Source: Acidisoma cellulosilyticum (GTDB lineage Bacteria > Pseudomonadota > Alphaproteobacteria > Acetobacterales > Acetobacteraceae). Taken from it: 64,000 bases of DNA. The translations under genes and the position numbers were made by a program. The stretch lies in assembly GCF_020621385.1 (NCBI RefSeq), contig NZ_JAESVA010000006.1:213143-277142 (forward strand), in the 5' to 3' direction. The first letter of the stretch is position 1. Each line of letters begins with the position of its first letter. The notes beneath the pieces were generated by a model. That model worked only from the letters and a program-made list of their open reading frames with translations, ran no database searches and was not told the origin of the DNA. Below, one piece after another: positions 9,710 to 17,888 of this stretch.

Positions 9710-10714
9710 TTAGCCTTTCCAGGCCGCGCCCGTCGTATTCAGATAAAGCGCATAGACGGACGTGCTGGCGGCCATGAAAAGCCGATGACCTTTTTTGCCA
9801 CCGAAACAAAGATTGGCACAGGTTTCCGGCAAATGCACCTTGCCGATCAGATCGCCGTCCGGCGCGTAGCAGCGCACGCCGTCCTCCTGCGGGTCCGCCC
9901 AACCCATGCTGCACCAGACATTGCCGTCCGCATCCGTGCGCATGCCGTCCGTAAAGCCGGGCGCGAAATCCTCCGCGAAGACACGACCATGCGTCAGCCG
10001 CGTCCCCGCCACGTCAAAGACCCGGATATGGGCAGGACCGCCATGGGTAATGCCGCTGTCCACGACATAAAGCTTCGTCTCGTCAGGCGAAAACGCCAGA
10101 CCGTTCGGGCGGCAGAAATCATCGGCGACAACAGCAGCCTCGCCGGTTTGCGGATCCAGCCGGTAGACGTGACGCGGCAACTCGGCCTCGGCGGTATGGC
10201 CCTCGTAAGGACCGTCGATCCCATAACCGGGATCGGTAAACCAGATGGCGCCGTCAGATGTCACGACCAGATCATTCGGCCCGTTGAGCGGCTTGCCCTG
10301 ATAGCGGTCGAGCAATACCGTGATGCTGCCGTCGACCTCTGTGCGGGTCACGCGACGCGAATCATGTTCGCAGGTGACAAGGCGCCCTTCGCGGTCGCTC
10401 GTATTGCCGTTGGCGAAATTGCTTTGGCCGCGAAAGACGCTGACATGCCCGTCATCTTCCAGCCAGCGCAGCATGCGGTTGTTCGGAATGTCGCTCCACA
10501 GAAGATAGCCGCCGGCGGGAAAATAGACCGGACCTTCCGCCCAGCGGAATCCCGTCGCGATGCGCTCGATTCCGGCATTGCCCTGCCGCGCCTTGAAGCG
10601 CGGGTCAAGCGCCTCGACACGGCTGTCCGGATAGCGGGTATCCTGCAAAGGGCCCAGCGGCAGTCGGGCATACTGCCCGAATGATTGCGATGATTCCGGC
10701 ATCGGCTGTCTCAT
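9710..10714 (-). CDS. SMP-30/gluconolactonase-family sugar lactone hydrolase (copy 1)
   Basis: A 334-residue six-bladed beta-propeller hydrolase. Metal-ligand motifs are visible: AEGPVYF (Glu, near residue 58), NGPNDLVVTSDG (Asn, near 148) and CRPNGLAFSPDE (near 202). Enzymes of this family hydrolyse aldonolactones to aldonates with a divalent metal. It sits 3 bases after denD-1 and ahead of transporter B, so a lactone-to-acid step before the DenD reaction is the simplest reading. It is clearly a paralogue of the lactonase at 32244 across the middle of the protein. No signal peptide is obvious, so it is probably cytoplasmic. Confidence 0.88.
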   Translation of the reverse strand: MRQPMPESSQSFGQYARLPLGPLQDTRYPDSRVEALDPRFKARQGNAGIERIATGFRWAEGPVYFPAGGYLLWSDIPNNRMLRWLEDDGHVSVFRGQSNFANGNTSDREGRLVTCEHDSRRVTRTEVDGSITVLLDRYQGKPLNGPNDLVVTSDGAIWFTDPGYGIDGPYEGHTAEAELPRHVYRLDPQTGEAAVVADDFCRPNGLAFSPDETKLYVVDSGITHGGPAHIRVFDVAGTRLTHGRVFAEDFAPGFTDGMRTDADGNVWCSMGWADPQEDGVRCYAPDGDLIGKVHLPETCANLCFGGKKGHRLFMAASTSVYALYLNTTGAAWKG

Positions 10715-10717
10715 CCT

Positions 10718-11692
10718 TCAATGAAGTCCCATATGCCGCATGAAAGCGACGATGATGGATCGCATATCGGCGTCATGCGTGAAGCCAAGGCTGTGCGCGC
10801 GCTCGGCCGAGAAATTCCCCGGCCAGGAATTGACGATCGCCTCGATCGCCGGATCGGGTTCCATACGCACGCGATCTGCCGCCGCATCCCCGCCCACGGA
10901 CCGCAGCGCCTGCAGCATCTCTGTCACCGTCACCGACAGGCCTGGCATATTGATGACGCGATCGCTGCCGAGCAAGGCTCGCGGCAATTCATGCCCGTGC
11001 AAAAGATTAAGGATCGCCTGCTCCGGCGACATGATCCACAAAACCGTCTTCGGTGAGACCGGGCAAATCGCCATATCGCCATTCAGCGGTTCACGGATGA
11101 TGCCGCTTGCGAAGCTGGACGCCGCCGCATTGGGCTTGCCCGGCCGCACCACGATCGTCGGCATCCGCAGGCTCAACCCGTCGATATAACCGCGCCGCGA
11201 ATAGTCCGACAGCAGCAGATCGTTGATCGCCTTCTGCGTGCCGTAGGAGCTTTGCGGCTTCCAGACATAACTATCCGGCACCGTCGCCGGCATGGCCCCG
11301 CCGAAGACCGCGACCGAGCTCGTCGTCATCAGCTTCGCCCCCGGCGCCGCATGGCGCATGCGCTCCATGATCGCGCGGGTGGCATCGACGTTGATTGTCA
11401 GGCCAAGATCGAAATTCCGCTCTGCCTCGCCGGAAACGACCGCCGCCAGATGAAAGACGCTGTCCGTATCCTGATCGATCAGGCACGCGACCGCGCCCGG
11501 GTCCGCAATGTCGCCCGTTACGGGCAAAACGCGGGAATCGCCGAAGGCATGCGCCTCCATCTTGTCGAAGGCCAGAATCCTGGTCACCGGCGTCACGACG
11601 CCGGCGGCATTCGTCAGGCTTCCGCGCGCCAGAATGGCGGATATCAAACGTTGACCGAGGAAACCGGCGGCACCGGTTACGACAAGACGCAT
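10718..11692 (-). CDS. denD: NAD-dependent epimerase-family D-erythronate 2-dehydrogenase homologue (DenD-1)
   Basis: A 324-residue extended-SDR protein. NAD motif GAAGFLG is at residues 7-13; the catalytic Ser lies in TTSSVAVFGG and Tyr/Lys in SYGTQK. Characterised DenD enzymes oxidise D-erythronate to 2-oxo-tetronate, which OtnI, OtnK and OtnC convert to DHAP. All of those partners are encoded at 15.8-25.3 kb. It is the first gene of the seven-gene minus-strand operon reaching to 4512 and is divergent from GntR-2. A paralogue lies at 30205. Family membership is firm; the precise acid (erythronate or another aldonate) is inferred. Confidence 0.85.
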   Translation of the reverse strand: MRLVVTGAAGFLGQRLISAILARGSLTNAAGVVTPVTRILAFDKMEAHAFGDSRVLPVTGDIADPGAVACLIDQDTDSVFHLAAVVSGEAERNFDLGLTINVDATRAIMERMRHAAPGAKLMTTSSVAVFGGAMPATVPDSYVWKPQSSYGTQKAINDLLLSDYSRRGYIDGLSLRMPTIVVRPGKPNAAASSFASGIIREPLNGDMAICPVSPKTVLWIMSPEQAILNLLHGHELPRALLGSDRVINMPGLSVTVTEMLQALRSVGGDAAADRVRMEPDPAIEAIVNSWPGNFSAERAHSLGFTHDADMRSIIVAFMRHMGLH

Positions 11693-11730
11693 CCTGGTTT
11701 CTTTCCTTCCCGATCTCCGTCGGGTAAAAG

Positions 11731-11741
11731 CTGTATGACAC
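11731..11741. promoter_or_regulatory. Candidate FadR/GntR operator upstream of denD-1
   Basis: The 9-mer TGTATGACA (11732-11740) fits the FadR-subfamily core GT-N3-AC with symmetric TGT...ACA ends. It lies in the 199-bp region between divergent denD-1 and GntR-2. A GTATGAC core also occurs in front of transporter E at 38673-38679. Short and unproven. Confidence 0.35.
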
Positions 11742-11891
11742 CTTTACCGGCTTGGCCGCGCGACGCAAGTCAAATTTTCGGTGCGCGCGATGGCCTCGGC
11801 GATCCTGCCTTTCCCCCTAGTTGTATCTCCGATGAAGACTGTATGCTGGCGCCCATCGTCGCCGTTGGACGGCAGAAGGATAGGCAGAGTC

Positions 11892-12632
11892 ATGGGGCCT
11901 CGCAGCCGGACGGATCAGCTGACCGAGGCTTTGCGCGCCCGCATCGGCCGGGGGATCTTTCCGGTCGGTTCGAAACTGCCGTCGGAACAGGCGATCGGCC
12001 TCAAATTCCAGGTCAGCCGCACGGTGGTGCGTGAGGCCGTGACGCGCCTGAAGGCTGACGGCCTGGTCGAAACGCGCAAAGGGACCGCCGCGCGCGTCTG
12101 CGCAGTCAGCCCAAGCCTGGACAAGGGATTGTCGATGCCGCGCTCCATCGACGGGCTGCTCGGCTTTCTGGAAGTCCGGCGCCCGATCGAAGGGGAAATG
12201 GCCGCCCTCGCCGCCGAACGCCGTACCAAGGCGCAAAGTGCCGCGATCAAGAAGGCGCTTCTGGCCGTCGAGAAGGCGCGGAACGACGGCGTCGATGAAG
12301 ACCTGGACTTCCATCTTTCCATTGGCCAGGCAACGTCCAATGCCTATTGGAACCAGTTCGTGCGCATATTCGCCGATCCGATGCGCACAGCCATCCGCCT
12401 GACGCGCGCCAATGAAGCAAGGCGTCTCGATTTCGCGTCCGCCGTCGCCGAGGAGCATCGGCAGATTTATGACGCGATCGTCGCGCAAGACCCGCAAGCC
12501 GCCAGAACCGCCGCCTATCGTCATTTGGACAATGCGGCGACCAGGGTCTTGCTGGCGGATCAGGAATTCTGGCAACAGGAAGGCCGCGTGCTCGCGGAAG
12601 ACTGGGCCATGCAGGATAAGGTCCGATCGTAA
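11892..12632 (+). CDS. FadR-type GntR transcriptional regulator (GntR-2)
   Basis: A 246-residue regulator. The HTH covers about residues 10-75 (LPSEQAIGLKFQVSRTVVR), then a helical FCD domain with DLDFHLSIGQATSNAYW. The ATG at 11892 gives the same length as GntR-1; longer in-frame starts at 11781 and 11832 would add sequence unlike the family. Divergent from denD-1, so it most likely controls the denD-SMP30-transporter B operon. It ends 16 bases before the convergent DeoR gene. Confidence 0.88.
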   Translation: MGPRSRTDQLTEALRARIGRGIFPVGSKLPSEQAIGLKFQVSRTVVREAVTRLKADGLVETRKGTAARVCAVSPSLDKGLSMPRSIDGLLGFLEVRRPIEGEMAALAAERRTKAQSAAIKKALLAVEKARNDGVDEDLDFHLSIGQATSNAYWNQFVRIFADPMRTAIRLTRANEARRLDFASAVAEEHRQIYDAIVAQDPQAARTAAYRHLDNAATRVLLADQEFWQQEGRVLAEDWAMQDKVRS

Positions 12633-12648
12633 GCGCATGACCGTGACG

Positions 12649-13416
12649 TCACTCGGCGCGGATGACCTTGGCCCCGCTGCCCTCCAGCAGCCGGCATTGC
12701 ATCGGGTCGGCCGCCGCATCCGTGATCAAGGTCCAGGGCCGGTCCAGGGGCGCCCAGAAAGGCTGCTTGGCCTGACCGAGCTTGCTGCTATCCGCCAGGA
12801 CGACAATCTCGCTGGCCTGCGCCATCATCAGGGATTTCAGCGCCGTCTGCTCGGGCATCGCTTCGCATAGGCCGCGCCCCGCGACGACGCCGTCAGCGCT
12901 GACAAAGCAAATATCGGCCGTCACCTGCCGCAAGGCCTGTTCGGCAACCGGGCCGGAGGTCGCCATGCTGATCGACCGCACGGCGCCGCCCAGAACCATG
13001 ACCTCAATCTCGGCCATGCCGGCCAGCAAAGGCACCAGGGGCATATTATTGGTGATGATCAGATGGCGGCGCTGGCGCAGCCCTTGCCCCATCGCCGCGA
13101 CGGTCGAACCGCCGTCGAGGATCAGACGCTCACCGTCGCGCAAAAGCGCCAGTGCCGCCGCCGCGATCGCCGCTTTTGCGGACCGGTTGACCGCTCGTCT
13201 TGCCTGAAGGCTTTGTTCGACGTCCGTCACCGGGCCCGGCGTCAGGATCGCACCGCCATAAGTGCGCGTCACTGCCTGACTGGCCGAGAGTTCCTGAAGA
13301 TCGCGCCGGATGGTGGAAGCCGAAACGCCGAAGCTCGCGGCCAGACGATCGACATCGGCCTGCCCGTTCTTGACCTCGGCGAGAATAGCCTCCCGCCGGT
13401 TCCGGCTGCGCCGCAT
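12649..13416 (-). CDS. DeoR-family transcriptional regulator
   Basis: A 255-residue repressor with an N-terminal HTH (FGVSASTIRRDLQEL, about residues 29-43) and the DeoR/GlpR-type C-terminal sensor domain (GERLILDGGSTVAAMG; ADICFVSADGV). DeoR proteins sense phosphorylated sugars. It ends the kinase-pdxA2-deoR operon, 6 bases after pdxA2, so a phosphorylated four-carbon acid made by the kinase is a reasonable effector. The 14-bp palindrome at 15731 is a candidate operator. Confidence 0.92.
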   Translation of the reverse strand: MRRSRNRREAILAEVKNGQADVDRLAASFGVSASTIRRDLQELSASQAVTRTYGGAILTPGPVTDVEQSLQARRAVNRSAKAAIAAAALALLRDGERLILDGGSTVAAMGQGLRQRRHLIITNNMPLVPLLAGMAEIEVMVLGGAVRSISMATSGPVAEQALRQVTADICFVSADGVVAGRGLCEAMPEQTALKSLMMAQASEIVVLADSSKLGQAKQPFWAPLDRPWTLITDAAADPMQCRLLEGSGAKVIRAE

Positions 13417-13422
13417 GGCCCG

Positions 13423-14433
13423 TCAGTGCCGCCTGGGTGCCAGGTCCACCGCCTGACGCAGCGCCTCGATCATGGACCCCTCATCGGCGATGCCCTTGCC
13501 CGCGATATCGAAGGCCGTGCCGTGATCGACCGAGGTACGGACCACGGGCAGGCCGATGGTGACATTCACGCCCGATTCCAGGCCCAGAACCTTGATCGGC
13601 CCATGACCCTGATCGTGATACATGGCGACCACCAGGTCATAATCCCCGCGCGCCGCCAGATAGAACAAGGTATCGGCCGGCAAGGGACCGGTGACGGTCC
13701 ACCCCTTCGCCTGGCAGGCAAGGACGGCGGGAATGATCTTCTCCGCCTCCTCGCCCTGACCGAACAGCCCGTTCTCACCGGCATGGGGATTGATGCCGCA
13801 AACGCCGATCCTAGGATTTTCAAAGCCGGCCTTCACCATCGTCTCATGCCCGCGCGCGATGGTCCGCTCCACCAGACCAGGCTCTATCTTCCGGATGGCA
13901 TCCATCAGGCCGATATGGGTCGTGACATGGATGACGCGCAGCTTGGGCGAGACCAGCATCATGGAGACTTCCGGCGTATGCGTCAGCGCGGCCAGCAATT
14001 CGGTATGGCCGGGATATTTATGGCCGGCGGCATGCAGCGCCTCCTTGCTGAGCGGCGCGGTACAGATGGCATCGGCCTCTCCCGCCTCCACCAGCCGCGT
14101 GGCACGCTCGATATAGCGAAAGGCGCCCTCGCCGGAGATGGCGGAGAGTTTTCCGAAAGGATGACCGGCAGGGATAAGGCCAAGATCGATGCAATCGACC
14201 TCTCCGGGCGCGTAGCGGGCCTCGGCCGGGGTTGCGAGCGCATTGACCGTCAGACCGCTATGCACAACGGTGCCGGCCTCCCGCAGCCGCACCGCGTCAC
14301 CGATCACCAGGGGCCGGCAAAGGTCCTGAACCTCTGACCTGGCCAAAGCCTTCATGATCACTTCAGGACCGACGCCGGACGCGTCTCCCATGGTGATTGC
14401 AATGATGGGACGCGTCTTGGATGAACTGCTCAT
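13423..14433 (-). CDS. pdxA2: PdxA2-type D-threonate/D-erythronate 4-phosphate dehydrogenase
   Basis: A 336-residue PdxA-family enzyme with GDASGVGPE near residue 16, metal-site motifs YPGHTE, NPHAGE and YHDQGH, and a normal length for the family. PdxA2 members coupled to DUF1537 kinases oxidise D-threonate or D-erythronate 4-phosphate; the 3-oxo product loses CO2 to give DHAP. The start overlaps the kinase stop (ATGA), which supports this role over pyridoxal phosphate synthesis, where PdxA normally sits among housekeeping genes. Cytoplasmic, with a divalent metal and NAD. Confidence 0.88.
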   Translation of the reverse strand: MSSSSKTRPIIAITMGDASGVGPEVIMKALARSEVQDLCRPLVIGDAVRLREAGTVVHSGLTVNALATPAEARYAPGEVDCIDLGLIPAGHPFGKLSAISGEGAFRYIERATRLVEAGEADAICTAPLSKEALHAAGHKYPGHTELLAALTHTPEVSMMLVSPKLRVIHVTTHIGLMDAIRKIEPGLVERTIARGHETMVKAGFENPRIGVCGINPHAGENGLFGQGEEAEKIIPAVLACQAKGWTVTGPLPADTLFYLAARGDYDLVVAMYHDQGHGPIKVLGLESGVNVTIGLPVVRTSVDHGTAFDIAGKGIADEGSMIEALRQAVDLAPRRH

Positions 14434-15722
14434 GATCCGTTCTCCCTTGGCCTTAACCGGCGCAAATGCATAAGGCAGCGATGCAAGGTCCCGGCATCGC
14501 CGAAGGCGCCGGCCTTGGTCACAACGGGGATCGTCAAAGCCCCGCGCGTCAGGCCCAGCGGAACGCCGGCCTCGATCTCCGCCACCAACCGGATGCCCGT
14601 CACCGACAGCGCATCCAGCAGCGCCAGCGCGGTTTCCCCGCCGGTCGCGAACAGCGCGCCGATATGCGGGGCCGCCGGTCGCAGAATCTCCCCCAGACGG
14701 CGCGCGAGGTCCGCGCCTTGCGCAAGATCGGCGTCACTGTCCGGCGCGATCGACACCAGCACGTCCTGATCCGCCTGCAGCGCATCGGCGATCTGGCGGC
14801 CAGCCGTCTGCCAGGCAGCGTCACCGGACCCGGCGCGCAAGGTCGTAGGCGTGATCGTGACAGCGATGACGGTCGCCTCGGCCGCCACCACGGCCGCGGC
14901 AGCGCGTGACGCCTCGGCAATGCTGCCGACCACGAACAGGATGCCGCCCTTCACGTCCAGAACCTCGGCCGAGGCCGGCGTGCTCTCGGCCCGCGCCAAT
15001 GCCAGCGCCAGGCCGCCCGATCCGGTCCAGAACAGTTGCTCTGCCCAGGGCAGCGTCGCGCGCGCGATAAGATCCATATCGGCCGGTGTCGCGGCATCGC
15101 AGACCAAGGCATCCAAGCCGGCCGCGATGGCCTCGGGCAGCCGTTGCGCCAGGGCACCGTCCCGCAAAGCATCCAGGCTGAGATGCGCGACACGGAGGCC
15201 CTCGCCGGTCAACACCGATACAAGATTGGCGGTCGGATAGCTGTGATCGCGCGCCCACAGGGCCGTGTCTTCCAAAGCCTGGCCCTGCAGGCGGATGCCA
15301 CCGCCCTCCGTCGTGCGGCCGGTTTCAGGGAAGGCCGGCGCCACCACGGACAAGGCCCCTTGCCCTGCCTCCCGCAACAGCCGGACGGTCGCCGATAGCT
15401 CCGCCGCAGGTTGGCCGCGCAGCGTCGAGTCGATCTTCTTGAACAGGCGCAGACCCGGGGCATACCGGGCCTGCAGCAAACTGCGATGGCGCGCTGCTGC
15501 CTCCGTCGCGGTCAAGCGCCGACTATCCGCGTCGATCGCGACCACCGCCTCAGGCTCCACGTCGACACCCCAACTGACCGAGGCCCGCCATCCATGCCGC
15601 ACAAAGGCAATGGCGCTATCGGCGGCACCGGTCAGGTCATCCGCCAGGATCAGCCAGGACGGTTGTGGCGTGCGAAGCGACAGAAGATCTCCCTCAGCAG
15701 GCCGTCGAACGGCACCGCTCAT
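14430..15722 (-). CDS. dtnK: DUF1537 four-carbon acid sugar kinase (DtnK/DenK-type)
   Basis: A 430-residue kinase of the DUF1537 family. The N-terminal sugar-binding domain carries ILADDLTGAADSA near residue 25 and FKKIDSTLRG near 94. The C-terminal nucleotide-binding domain has the FATGGETALALL motif near 377. Linked and overlapping with pdxA2, it most probably phosphorylates D-threonate or D-erythronate at O4. Sequence alone cannot separate DtnK from DenK, so the symbol is tentative. The gene is preceded by a palindrome and a strong hairpin that separate it from otnK. Confidence 0.85.
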   Translation of the reverse strand: MSGAVRRPAEGDLLSLRTPQPSWLILADDLTGAADSAIAFVRHGWRASVSWGVDVEPEAVVAIDADSRRLTATEAAARHRSLLQARYAPGLRLFKKIDSTLRGQPAAELSATVRLLREAGQGALSVVAPAFPETGRTTEGGGIRLQGQALEDTALWARDHSYPTANLVSVLTGEGLRVAHLSLDALRDGALAQRLPEAIAAGLDALVCDAATPADMDLIARATLPWAEQLFWTGSGGLALALARAESTPASAEVLDVKGGILFVVGSIAEASRAAAAVVAAEATVIAVTITPTTLRAGSGDAAWQTAGRQIADALQADQDVLVSIAPDSDADLAQGADLARRLGEILRPAAPHIGALFATGGETALALLDALSVTGIRLVAEIEAGVPLGLTRGALTIPVVTKAGAFGDAGTLHRCLMHLRRLRPRENGS

Positions 15723-15730
15723 TTATGCGC

Positions 15731-15744
15731 GAATTGCGCAATTC
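15731..15744. promoter_or_regulatory. Perfect 14-bp palindrome just upstream of the kinase-pdxA2-deoR operon
   Basis: GAATTGCGCAATTC reads identically on both strands and ends only 8 bases from the kinase ATG on the minus strand. With a hairpin terminator immediately upstream, this looks like the operator of a separately controlled unit. The co-operonic DeoR protein is the best candidate binder; a LacI-type protein, whose sites often have a central CG or GC, is the alternative. Confidence 0.5.
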
Positions 15745-15765
15745 ATACGCGGGAGATGGTCGGTT

Positions 15766-15807
15766 GGCCAGGGGATTTTTGCGCACATCGCGCAAAATCC
15801 CCTGGCC
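15766..15807 (-). terminator. Strong hairpin between otnK and the kinase-pdxA2 unit
   Basis: An almost perfect inverted repeat: the left arm GGCCAGGGGATTTTTGCGC (15766-15784) pairs with GCGCAAAATCCCCTGGCC (15790-15807), with one extra T and a 5-nt loop. The stem of about 18 bp sits 5 bases after the otnK stop in the direction of transcription. There is no clear trailing T-run, so it may act as a partial terminator or RNA-processing site. Confidence 0.65.
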
Positions 15808-15811
15808 GCGC

Positions 15812-17092
15812 TCAGTGCATGAGCGCTAAGGCATCCGTGAAGAAATCCGTGCCGCCGAAATTGCCCGACTTCAGCGCCATCAGCAGATCCGGTCCCTGCC
15901 CGGACATCGCCCGCAGCACCGGCACGCCCGGCGCAATCTCCGCACCAATGCGAAAGCCGGAAATGCTCAGCCGATCGACGACCGCGCCCGAGGTCTCGCC
16001 CCCGGCCACGATCAGGCGGCGCGTCCCGGCCTGAACCAGACCCTCCGCGATCGCGGCCATCGCCTGTTCGATCCTGTGCCCCGTGCTCTCCGCGTCCGGC
16101 CGGGCGCGCATGGCCGCGACCTGATCCGGCGCAGCGCTGCTGGCGATCAGCAAGGGGCCGGCAGCGAGGCGCGGCTTAGCCCAGTCAAGGGCTGCCGCCA
16201 CTTCCGCCTCGGCATCGGCCAGCAGACGCTCGGCATCCAGACGCAAGATCGGCCCTTGCCCGGCGAAGGCATCGATCTGCGCCAGCGTCGCGGCCGAGCA
16301 ACTGCCGGCAAGGATGGCCGCCTGACCGCCGACCGGCGCCTCGGCTGCCGCCGCGCCTTCGGCTTTTGCCACTCTACCGCTTGCGATCAGGGCTGCGGCC
16401 AGGCCAAGACCCAGGCCCGAGGCACCGGTCGAGACCGTATAGCCAAGCGTCACGGCGCCGATCGTCAGCAGATGACGGTCGAACACGGCATCGACGATCG
16501 CCATGCCGAAGCCCTCCGCCTGCAACTGCGCCAGCTTGGCACGCAGGGCGTCGGGACCGGCATCGACGATCTGAAGCGGCACCAGGCCGATGCGGGTCGC
16601 GGTCTGCCGAGACAGAACGCGCATCAGATTGGCGTCATGCATCGGGTTAAGCGGATGGTCCTTCAGCGGGCTTTCATTCAGCGGCATGACGCCGACAAAT
16701 AAATTGCCCTGAAAGACAGTGCGTCCCGTCCCCGGAAAAGCGGGTGTCACCACCACCATCGGGCAAGCGCCGCTGTCGCGCAGCGCATCGGATACCGGCC
16801 CGATATTGCCGGCATCAGTCGAATCGAAGGTCGAGCAGATCTTGAACAGAACATGATCCGCGCCCTTTTGGCGCAGCCAGACTTCCGCCGCCTGCGAGGC
16901 CGCCACCGCCTCGGCCGCCGGGATGGAGCGGCTTTTCAATGCGACGACGACGGCATCGACGCCCGAAAGATCGAAGGCGGCGGCGGGCAAGCCGATCGTC
17001 TGCACCGTCCGCAGCCCCTGGCGCGCCAGCGTATTGGCGAGGTCCGAGGCCCCCGTGTAATCGTCAGCGATACAGCCGAGAGCGAGGGTCAT
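15812..17092 (-). CDS. otnK: 3-oxo-tetronate kinase (OtnK), DUF1537 family
   Basis: A 426-residue DUF1537 kinase with the N-terminal motif CIADDYTGASDLA at residues 7-19, FKICSTFDSTDAGNIG near 90, and the C-terminal VAGGETSGAVVDRL near 385. It phosphorylates 3-oxo-tetronate at O4 in the L-threonate and D-erythronate pathways. The ATG at 17092 overlaps the otnI stop (ATGA), which sets the start and excludes a longer in-frame start at 17164. Order ltnD-otnI-otnK matches known threonate clusters. It is only distantly similar to the other DUF1537 kinase here, as expected for different substrates. Confidence 0.9.
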   Translation of the reverse strand: MTLALGCIADDYTGASDLANTLARQGLRTVQTIGLPAAAFDLSGVDAVVVALKSRSIPAAEAVAASQAAEVWLRQKGADHVLFKICSTFDSTDAGNIGPVSDALRDSGACPMVVVTPAFPGTGRTVFQGNLFVGVMPLNESPLKDHPLNPMHDANLMRVLSRQTATRIGLVPLQIVDAGPDALRAKLAQLQAEGFGMAIVDAVFDRHLLTIGAVTLGYTVSTGASGLGLGLAAALIASGRVAKAEGAAAAEAPVGGQAAILAGSCSAATLAQIDAFAGQGPILRLDAERLLADAEAEVAAALDWAKPRLAAGPLLIASSAAPDQVAAMRARPDAESTGHRIEQAMAAIAEGLVQAGTRRLIVAGGETSGAVVDRLSISGFRIGAEIAPGVPVLRAMSGQGPDLLMALKSGNFGGTDFFTDALALMH

Positions 17093-17871
17093 GCGCTGAT
17101 TCCACGGTAAGGTTTGAACCAGCCCAGGCCGTCGATCGTGGCGCCCGCCGGGCGATACTCGCACCCGACGAAGCCTTCATAACCCAGGCGGTCAAGCTCG
17201 GCCAAAAGGAAGGGGTAATTGAGTTCCTCGGCGTCAGGCTCATGGCGTGAGGGCACGCTCGCGATCTGGATATGGCCGATCGTCGGCATCAAACGCCGCA
17301 GCGCCATGGTGACGTCGCCATGCATGATGGCGCGGTGATAGATGTCGAACTGCAGTTTCAGGTTGGGCAGCGCCAGTGCGGCGATCAGGTCTTCGGCCAA
17401 CGCAAAATCATTGAGAAAATATCCCGGCATGTCGCGGCGGTTGATCGGCTCCAGCACCAGGGTCCGGCCAGCCGCGCCGACACGCTCCGCCGTCCAGGCG
17501 ACAGCCTCGCGATAGGCGGCGGATGCGCGCGCATCGCCGGCCTCCGCGATTCCGGCCATCAGATGCAAGCTGCGGCAGCCCGTGGCTTCGGCATAGATCA
17601 GCGCGGTCTCGACCCCGGCCTGCAATTCGCTGAAGCGTGACGGCAGCGCGGCCAGACCGCGTTCGCCCTTGCCCCAATCACCGGGCGGCAGGTTGAACAG
17701 CGCCTGTGTCAGCCCGTTGCGTTGCAGCTGGGCCGCGACGGCTTCGGGCGGATGCTCGTAGGGGAACAGGAACTCGACCGCCGAAAAACCCGCATCGGCT
17801 GCGGCCGCGAAACGATCCAGAAACGACCATTCCGTAAACATCATCGTCAGATTGGCGGCAAAATTCGGCAT
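17089..17871 (-). CDS. otnI: 2-oxo-tetronate isomerase (OtnI), hydroxypyruvate isomerase-like
   Basis: A 260-residue TIM-barrel protein of the hydroxypyruvate isomerase family. Metal and catalytic acids are visible in LEPINRRDMPGY, FDIYHRAIMHGD, QIASVPSRHEPD and VGCEYRP. It converts 2-oxo-tetronate, made by LtnD or DenD, into 3-oxo-tetronate for OtnK. The gene starts 17 bases after ltnD and overlaps otnK by 4 bases, which supports the assignment over a glyoxylate-pathway Hyi. Confidence 0.9.
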   Translation of the reverse strand: MPNFAANLTMMFTEWSFLDRFAAAADAGFSAVEFLFPYEHPPEAVAAQLQRNGLTQALFNLPPGDWGKGERGLAALPSRFSELQAGVETALIYAEATGCRSLHLMAGIAEAGDARASAAYREAVAWTAERVGAAGRTLVLEPINRRDMPGYFLNDFALAEDLIAALALPNLKLQFDIYHRAIMHGDVTMALRRLMPTIGHIQIASVPSRHEPDAEELNYPFLLAELDRLGYEGFVGCEYRPAGATIDGLGWFKPYRGISA

Positions 17872-17888
17872 GCTGGCTTGTCCTATCC

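Noticed and set aside
8591..10684. 697-codon plus-strand frame
   Set aside because: Antisense shadow of binding protein B and the SMP-30 lactonase, caused by high GC at third positions.
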